This document shows positions 6,106 to 10,392 of a DNA stretch of 10,392 bases, piece after piece. This DNA comes from F23-B02 sp963633225. GTDB taxonomy: Bacteria > Bacillota > Clostridia > Oscillospirales > Oscillospiraceae. The first letter of the stretch is position 1. The number at the start of each line of letters is the position of its first letter. Below the pieces are notes generated by a model, which saw nothing but the letters and a program-made list of their open reading frames with translations, made no database searches and was not told the DNA's origin. Made by a program: the position numbers and the translations under genes. The stretch is from contig CAVGXR010000017.1 of NCBI GenBank assembly GCA_963633225.1, positions 1 to 10,392 on the forward strand. The letters run 5' to 3'.

Positions 6106-6234
6106 AGCTGATAGCTGATAGCTGTTAGCCGTTAGCCAGCGGTATTCGCTCTCCGAGCGAATCAATTCAAATTGTGCGCTTCGCGCACACCGCACTTATT
6201 ACCTATTACCTATTAACTATTACCTATTACTTTT
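6106..6234 (+). repeat. Family C repeat, left arm of convergent region
   Basis: It opens with 7-bp tandem units (AGCTGAT twice, AGCTGTT, AGCCGTT, AGCC; 6106-6137), followed by hairpin 1 (ATTCGCTC/GAGCGAAT, 6144-6162, 3-nt loop), an AT-rich linker, hairpin 2 (TGTGCGC/GCGCACA, 6173-6189, 3-nt loop) and a second 7-bp tandem array of TATTACC-type units (6196-6230). Bases 6140-6204 recur in perfect inverted form at 6617-6681. No coding potential. Confidence 0.85.
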
Positions 6235-6604
6235 TCACTCTCCGTGGCGGGCATTTCGCATGGAAATTAAGCTGGATGTGGTTGCTTGCGCCCGACCGAA
6301 ACTACTGCCAATCCTTGTAGGGAACAGGCTTGCCTGTTCCGCATGGTAGGAACAAAAACCTATATCAAACGCTGAAAAGACAGCTCGGATGTTTAAGTCC
6401 AAGCTGTCTTTTTTTGTTTTACATTTGGCTTTAGTCTGGTGCAGACGGACAAGGGTGCGCCGACTTCAGTGCGGTGGAAGCTTCAACAAACGGAACGGGC
6501 AAGCCCGTTCCCTACGAGTGACAAGGTTGCGCCGATTTCGGTGCAGTGGAAGCCTCAACAAACGGAACAGGCAAGCCTGTTCCCTACAGGGTGCGAGTGA
6601 AGAA
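6235..6604 (+). repeat. Family A composite repeat, middle copy
   Basis: One partial tandem unit (6238-6320) leads to the 20-bp palindrome (6321-6340), the terminator-like hairpin (6375-6412), the GTCTG/CAGAC hairpin and a palindrome (6492-6511). A second, degenerate copy of the GGTTGCGCCGATTTCGGTGC-type tail segment ends in another palindrome (6564-6583). It has the same orientation as the left copy and sits exactly between the two inverted family C arms. A 77-codon open frame across it (6389-6622) only translates the repeats and is not a convincing gene. Confidence 0.85.
6375..6415. terminator. Bidirectional terminator between convergent genes
   Basis: An AAAAGACAGCT/AGCTGTCTTTT stem with inner GGA/TCC pairs is followed by seven T residues on the plus strand and four on the minus strand. 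It lies between the convergent transporter and SLH-protein genes, where a two-way terminator is expected. On the minus strand the single internal mismatch becomes a G-U pair. It is the best terminator candidate of the three family A hairpins. Confidence 0.65.
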
Positions 6605-6722
6605 GTAATAAGTAAAAGGTAATAAGTGCGGTGTGCGCGAAGCGCACAATTTGAATTGATTCGCTCGGAGAGCGAATACCGCCGGCTAACAGCTATCAGC
6701 TAACCGCTAACCGCTCGCAGCT
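6605..6722 (-). repeat. Family C repeat, right arm of convergent region
   Basis: This is the inverted partner of 6106-6234: TATTACC-like units, hairpin 2 (6632-6648), hairpin 1 (6659-6677) and 7-bp units (minus strand AGCTGCG, AGCGGTT twice, AGCTGAT, AGCTGTT, AGCC; 6684-6722). The outer end touches a family B-like start motif (6723-6742) that abuts the SLH gene stop codon. The 65-bp core is identical to the left arm, while the 7-bp arrays differ in unit order. Confidence 0.85.
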
Positions 6723-6742
6723 GCCCCAATTCGCCTCTGAAA

Positions 6743-8902
6743 TCACTGCTGCAGCTGGTCAACGATGGAATCAATGGAGGTTGAGCTGTCCTTCTCGTCC
6801 TTTACAACGTCGTAGGTCGGGACGACCTCGATGCTGATGCGGCCATCGTTAACGTCGAAGCTTTGCAGCACATCCGCGCCGGCGATGACAAAGGTGAACG
6901 ATTCTATATCATAGGTGTTCATCTCGATGCCGGACATGCGGTTGAGATCGTATGCCACGAGCTGCCCGTCGAGATATACCTTCACGATGTACGAGCGCAG
7001 GATGATGCCCGTGTCGAAATTATTGACGTACTTGGTCTGCACGATGAAGTCGCTGCCGCGAGAGAACGCCTTGGTGACGCTTATCGACAGATTGCTCACG
7101 GTGCTGACGCTTTCGCTCGACGAGTAATAACCCTTGTCGGCCTCGGGGATGAAGCGTGCGCCGGTGTAGTACACGCTCTGACCGAGCCAGTCGCCGTACA
7201 GTGCGCGTGCGGCCATGCTCTTGGTGTTGTACAGCTTCAGCTCGTTTGCGTTGCTGGTGGTGAGCGTGTTGGGGATGAGCACGAGCTTGTCGGCGGTGAA
7301 ATTCAGGCTGTCGTAAACGCCGCCGCAGAAGAGCGCCACCTGAGAGTTGCCGGTCATGTCCATGCTGTAGATATACCGGTTAAACGACGACAGGCAGTAG
7401 AACTCATCGCCGTACTTGTATATCGAGCGGTTTCTCGTGTCCGTTGTCTTGGGAAATTCGCCGATGGTGGTGAGTGCACCGGGAGCCTGAAGCGACAGCG
7501 CGTACAGATTCAGGTCATAGTTTCCGTCGCTGTCATAGGCGAGGAAATACATGACGTGGCCCTCATAGAAGCTGGTGTTTATCTTGTAGTCGCAGACCTT
7601 TGCGATCTCGCCGCTTGCGATATCATAGGAGTAGAGCCTGTCGATATTCGTCTGGCTCTCGTTGCCCTGAGAGTCCTTGACGGTCGTGGGCTCAGCCATC
7701 TTGAAATAGATTCTGCCGTTCCAGCCGTAGGGCACAAAGTTGGGCACCTGAGAGTAGCTCAGCCCGTCGCTTATGGTCACAAACTCGCCGTTTACGATGC
7801 GGCCAAAGGCGTAGGTGTAGCCATCGGGCTTGTCGGCATATTGGGTGAAGGCAAGCGCGTAGAGCTGCCCGTCATAGAAGCAGTACGACTCAATGATATA
7901 GCCGCTGTACACCGAGTAGGTCATGCCGGTTTCGGGGTCGTGGCACATGAGCGCACCCTTTTCGCTGCCGGTCGTGCTGCGGCAGAAGTAGACCTTGCCC
8001 TGATAAGCGCTTATGTTGTCAAGATACTGTCCCACCACGGCGCTGTACAGCTCCGTGACCGCGCCGCTTTCATCGAGCCTGTACAGGCTGTAGCCCACGG
8101 TATCGACCGTTTCGTAGTTTTTATACAGGCAGTAGCTCGTGCTGCCGACCTGAACCATCACGCTGTCGTTTTCAAGATTCGACTCGTTCTCGGCCATGTC
8201 GGAGTTTATCCTCGAATCATGACCCTGACGCAGCGCCGGCTCGACGATGCGGGCGATGACCGTTGCGATTTGGCCGCGGCTGGTCGAGCTCGTGCCGTAA
8301 AAGCGCTTTGCTGCGTCCACGCCGATCATTATGCCGGACGAGTACAGCAGCTCGACAGATGACAGATAGTACGAGGGGATGCTGCTGCGGTCGCCGATGG
8401 TGTAGTCGCTGATCTTCGGCATATCCTGTGCGCTTATGGTGCGGGAGAATATGTATGCGAGGTTGTAGCGGTTTATGCTCTGGCTCAGGCCGCCTGCCGA
8501 CGGCGTTGCCGAGGGCAGCATACCGTGCTCATGACAGTATCTGTAATATGTGGAGTACCAGGCGTCGCCCTCACGCGGCTCCTCGATGAGATTGTCGTTA
8601 TACGCGGCGTGGATGCGCGCTGCGATAACTATTGCCTCCGCCCAGCTCACCGTGCTGCTCGGGCGGAAGGTCTTGTCGGTAAAGCCGAGCATGATGCCCT
8701 TGTTGTATGCTGTTTTTACGCCGGAATAGCACCATGTGAGCGAGCTCACATCGGTGAAGGTATTGCCGCCCAGCTGGGCAACATCGTCAAAAACAGCGAG
8801 TCTCTCGCCGGGGATCGAATCAGCCAGCGCCGCAGCTGACATGACGGAAAGCAGGCTGCTCACAACAAGCAGCAGCGCCAGCACTCTGCGAATTTTTTTC
8901 AT
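6743..8902 (-). CDS. Secreted SLH-domain protein with propeller-like repeats
   Basis: The 719-aa product has a signal peptide (KKIRR, hydrophobic core 8-20, likely cleavage after ALA at 27). Three S-layer homology repeats follow: about 49-97 (FTDVSS...GIMLGFTDKTFRPSSTVSWAEA), a degenerate one at 113-156 (WYSTYYRYCHEHGML...INRYNLAYIFSR) and 163-219 (GIMIGV...SRGQIATVIARI). SLH modules anchor proteins to secondary cell-wall polymers. Residues about 240-590 consist of repeated short segments of the type GKVYF, GQLYAL, GRIYFK, DEFYCLSS, suggesting a beta-propeller of the DUF5050 kind. A C-terminal beta-rich domain (about 600-700) resembles an Ig-like fold. No catalytic motif is visible, so a structural or binding surface role is likely. 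GGAGGT lies 8 nt before ATG and a strong promoter precedes it. It converges on the transporter operon. Confidence 0.9.
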   Translation of the reverse strand: MKKIRRVLALLLVVSSLLSVMSAAALADSIPGERLAVFDDVAQLGGNTFTDVSSLTWCYSGVKTAYNKGIMLGFTDKTFRPSSTVSWAEAIVIAARIHAAYNDNLIEEPREGDAWYSTYYRYCHEHGMLPSATPSAGGLSQSINRYNLAYIFSRTISAQDMPKISDYTIGDRSSIPSYYLSSVELLYSSGIMIGVDAAKRFYGTSSTSRGQIATVIARIVEPALRQGHDSRINSDMAENESNLENDSVMVQVGSTSYCLYKNYETVDTVGYSLYRLDESGAVTELYSAVVGQYLDNISAYQGKVYFCRSTTGSEKGALMCHDPETGMTYSVYSGYIIESYCFYDGQLYALAFTQYADKPDGYTYAFGRIVNGEFVTISDGLSYSQVPNFVPYGWNGRIYFKMAEPTTVKDSQGNESQTNIDRLYSYDIASGEIAKVCDYKINTSFYEGHVMYFLAYDSDGNYDLNLYALSLQAPGALTTIGEFPKTTDTRNRSIYKYGDEFYCLSSFNRYIYSMDMTGNSQVALFCGGVYDSLNFTADKLVLIPNTLTTSNANELKLYNTKSMAARALYGDWLGQSVYYTGARFIPEADKGYYSSSESVSTVSNLSISVTKAFSRGSDFIVQTKYVNNFDTGIILRSYIVKVYLDGQLVAYDLNRMSGIEMNTYDIESFTFVIAGADVLQSFDVNDGRISIEVVPTYDVVKDEKDSSTSIDSIVDQLQQ

Positions 8903-8945
8903 ATGCTCAAACCTCCGGGGATGTGGTTACAATTTGGTGTCAACT

Positions 8946-8974
8946 ATTATATCAGGTTACATAATCTTTTGCAA
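8946..8974 (-). promoter_or_regulatory. Promoter of the SLH-protein gene
   Basis: On the minus strand TTGCAA (8969-8974) and a consensus TATAAT (8946-8951) are 17 bp apart, with TGa just before the -10. The predicted leader is about 35 nt and carries the GGAGGT ribosome site (8911-8916). Confidence 0.85.
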
Positions 8975-9031
8975 TAAAAACTTTGTATTTATACTTTATA
9001 TTTATATTGTACGATTATACACTTTCTTCGA

Positions 9032-9060
9032 TTGCGAAAACGCCGGAGAGATGATAAAAT
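9032..9060 (+). promoter_or_regulatory. Promoter of proC
   Basis: TTGCGA (9032-9037) and TAAAAT (9055-9060) have a 17-bp spacer, with TGa before the -10, the same TGaTAAAAT as at the yfbR-like operon. The leader would be about 27 nt with AGGAG at 9081-9085. The AT-rich stretch 8975-9020 upstream could act as an UP-like element; that is inference. Confidence 0.7.
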
Positions 9061-9093
9061 GGCATCAACAAAAAATAATTAGGAGAGTGCGCT

Positions 9094-9897
9094 ATGAAAT
9101 ACGGCTTTATCGGGCTCGGCAACATGGCCGGAGCCATCATTGCAGGCATGGCTTCCTGCGGCAAGTTCAAAAACGACTATCTCTACGGCTACAATCGCAG
9201 TCAGGGCAAGACGCTTGCGCTCAAGGAAAAGCACGGGCTGATCCCCTGCGCGACGGCAGCCGAGGTCGCGGAAAAGGCGGATGTTATCATCCTCGCGGTC
9301 AAGCCGCAGGTGCTGCCCGAGGTGATGCCGGAGCTGGCAAAGAGCCTTACCAAGGACAAGACCGTTATCTCCATTGCCGCCGGCAAGAGCACCTCGTGGT
9401 ATGAGGAGCGCCTGCCCAAGGGTATGCCGGTTGTGCGCGTTATGCCGAACATAAACGCCCGCGTCAAGGCCTCCGTCACAGCTATCTGCGGCGGCAAGGG
9501 CGCGACAAAGGACGATATCAAGATAGCCGACGGCATTTTCTCGTCGGTCGGCCGGATATATCACATTGATGAGAGCATGTTTTCGGCATTTTCCGCGCTG
9601 GGCGGTGCGTCGGGCGCGTTCGTGCTGCTGTACATCGACGCGCTGGCCGAGGCCGGAGTCCGCGCAGGCTTTGCGCGCCCCATGGCAGAGGAGATCGCTA
9701 CCGCAACCGTCATGGGCAGCGGCGCTCTCACCATGGACAGCGGCGAGCACCCCATTGCGCTGATGAACGCGGTGTGCTCACCCGGCGGCACGACCGTCGA
9801 GGGCGTGTGCAAGCTCAAGGAGCTCGGCTTTGAGACCGCCATCCAGCAGGCCTTGCAGGCAATAATCGAAAAGGACATGTTTTTGGAGGCGAATTGA
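9094..9897 (+). CDS. proC: Pyrroline-5-carboxylate reductase
   Basis: ProC reduces 1-pyrroline-5-carboxylate to L-proline with NAD(P)H, the last step of proline synthesis, in the cytoplasm. The 267-aa length is normal. The Rossmann N-terminus shows FIGLGNMAGAI (5-15) and LAVKPQ (67-72); RVMPNINARV (115-124) corresponds to the conserved RxMPNxPA segment, with Asn-Ala where Pro-Ala is more usual. The helical dimer domain shows ALGGASGAFVLLYIDALAEAGV (168-189), the SGEHP motif (216-220) and the substrate-site signature SPGGTT (229-234). AGGAG lies 8 nt before ATG. It is a single-gene unit, divergent from the SLH gene, with no proA/proB nearby. Its last codons, TTT TTG GAG GCG AAT TGA, match the family B start motif, so the repeat may have rewritten the C-terminus. 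Confidence 0.96.
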   Translation: MKYGFIGLGNMAGAIIAGMASCGKFKNDYLYGYNRSQGKTLALKEKHGLIPCATAAEVAEKADVIILAVKPQVLPEVMPELAKSLTKDKTVISIAAGKSTSWYEERLPKGMPVVRVMPNINARVKASVTAICGGKGATKDDIKIADGIFSSVGRIYHIDESMFSAFSALGGASGAFVLLYIDALAEAGVRAGFARPMAEEIATATVMGSGALTMDSGEHPIALMNAVCSPGGTTVEGVCKLKELGFETAIQQALQAIIEKDMFLEAN

Positions 9898-10010
9898 CGC
9901 AGCGGCGAGCGGCGAGCGGTTAGCTGTTAGCTGATAGCTGTTAGCCGGCGGTATTCGCTCTCCGAGCGAATAAAATTTAAATTGTGCGGCATCGCCGCAC
10001 ACCGCAGTAT
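9880..10010 (+). repeat. Family B start motif plus family C repeat after proC
   Basis: The B-like start motif (TTTTTGGAGGCGAATTGACG, 9880-9899) overlaps the proC stop. Six 7-bp units follow (AGCGGCG twice, AGCGGTT, AGCTGTT, AGCTGAT, AGCTGTT; 9901-9942), then hairpin 1 (9953-9971, identical arms to the other copies), an ATTTAAAT linker and hairpin 2 (TGTGCGGC/GCCGCACA, 9983-10001). Hairpin 2 has different bases from the 6173 and 6632 copies but is still perfectly paired. No gene is present. Confidence 0.8.
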
Positions 10011-10011
10011 C

Positions 10012-10392
10012 GTAGGGAACAGGCTTGCCCGTTCCGCTTGTTGAAGCTTCCACCGCACCGAAATAGGCGCACCCTTGCCCGTCTGCACCAGACTAAAACC
10101 AAATACATATGCAAAAGACAGCTTGGACTTACATCCGAGCTGTCTTTTCAGCATTTGATATTAAATTTAGTACCGACTATGCGGAACAGGCAAGCCTGTT
10201 CCCTACGAGGACTGGAGGTAGTTTCGGTCGGGTGCAAGCAACTACGTCTTGCTTAGTCTCCATGCGAAATGCCCGCCACGGCGAGTGGTCAGGCAAGCCT
10301 GTTCCCTACAGGGATTGGAGGTAGTTTCGGTCGGGCACAAGCAACTACGTCTTGCTTAGTCTCCATGCGAAATGCCCGCCACGGCGAGTGGC
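10012..10392 (-). repeat. Family A composite repeat, right copy (inverted)
   Basis: Read on the minus strand this has the same order as the left copy: two tandem units (here with a 103-bp period, boundaries near 10281 and 10384), the palindrome (10183-10202), the terminator-like hairpin (10113-10148), the GTCTG/CAGAC hairpin, and an imperfect palindrome at 10016-10035. A partial palindrome (10291-10305) sits between the tandem units. The window ends inside the array. Together with 1-445 it forms a divergent, inverted pair about 9.6 kb apart. No gene is supported. Confidence 0.85.
10113..10148. terminator. Terminator-like hairpin in right family A copy
   Basis: An AAAAGACAGCT/AGCTGTCTTTT stem with inner TGGA/TCCG pairs, T-run four bases long on the plus strand, lies about 215 bp past the proC stop. 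It could end proC transcripts. The outer arms match the middle copy exactly while the loop is two bases shorter. Confidence 0.5.

Noticed and set aside
6389..6622. 77-codon frame within the middle family A repeat, and similar frames at 2881-3150 and 10109-10324
   Set aside because: They translate only repeat DNA (recurring RNRQACSLQ-like peptides from the palindromes). Such frames are commonly mis-annotated and show no sign of coding selection.
6018..6742. Insertion sequence or integron attC array
   Set aside because: No transposase or integrase frame exists and no clear target duplication was found; the hairpins lack the attC R/L box arrangement.
6863..8362. 499-codon plus-strand open frame antisense to the SLH gene
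   Set aside because: It is a shadow of the codon bias of the SLH gene; it has no recognisable domain or ribosome site.
8975..9020. AT-rich stretch as a replication origin or phage attachment site
   Set aside because: It is only about 45 bp, has no DnaA-box-like repeats or tRNA neighbour, and is adequately explained as upstream promoter DNA.

Overview
The window looks like a chromosomal segment from a member of the Bacillota, class Clostridia, probably an Oscillospiraceae/Ruminococcaceae-like gut bacterium. The evidence is an rpsO-pnp pair with a 705-aa PNPase, a YnzC-like (DUF896) protein, a secreted SLH-domain protein, strong purine-rich Shine-Dalgarno sites, GC-rich genes, and intergenic regions full of short palindromic repeats. 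The placement is inferred from gene families and style, with no rRNA or other decisive marker.

Layout. 1-547: repeat elements downstream of pnp. 548-2665 (-): pnp. 2666-3269: a 0.6-kb hairpin and repeat cluster between pnp and rpsO, with the rpsO terminator at its right edge. 3270-3536 (-): rpsO with its own promoter and leader. 3660-4145 (-): a small lipoprotein. 4146-4287: a divergent control region with two palindromes. 4288-6019 (+): a tightly overlapping three-gene operon, yfbR-like HD nucleotidase, ynzC-like protein and AEC-family transporter. 6020-6742: a convergent region made entirely of repeats. 6743-8902 (-): a 719-aa secreted SLH protein. 8903-9093: a divergent promoter region. 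9094-9897 (+): proC. 9898-10392: repeats again.

The coding genes are mostly housekeeping: ribosome (S15), RNA turnover (PNPase), nucleotide clean-up (YfbR-like), proline synthesis (ProC), plus one transporter and one cell-surface protein. I see no defence system, prophage, integron, CRISPR array or transposase.

The unusual content is between the genes. About 2.3 kb of the window consists of three interlocking repeat families. Family A is a composite of about 0.4 kb (tandem ~99/103-bp units, a 20-bp palindrome, a terminator-like hairpin and a second palindrome) present three times; the copies at the two window ends are inverted relative to each other. Family B is an element of about 85 bp that begins with a TTTTTTAGAGGCGCATT-like motif. 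Family C is a set of 7-bp tandem repeats followed by two hairpins whose arms change together between copies. Repeats cluster at gene 3' ends and are absent from both divergent promoter regions. The family B start motif lies at the stop codons of four genes and appears to supply the stop codon of two of them (the transporter and proC). This association of repeats with gene ends is the best lead in the window.
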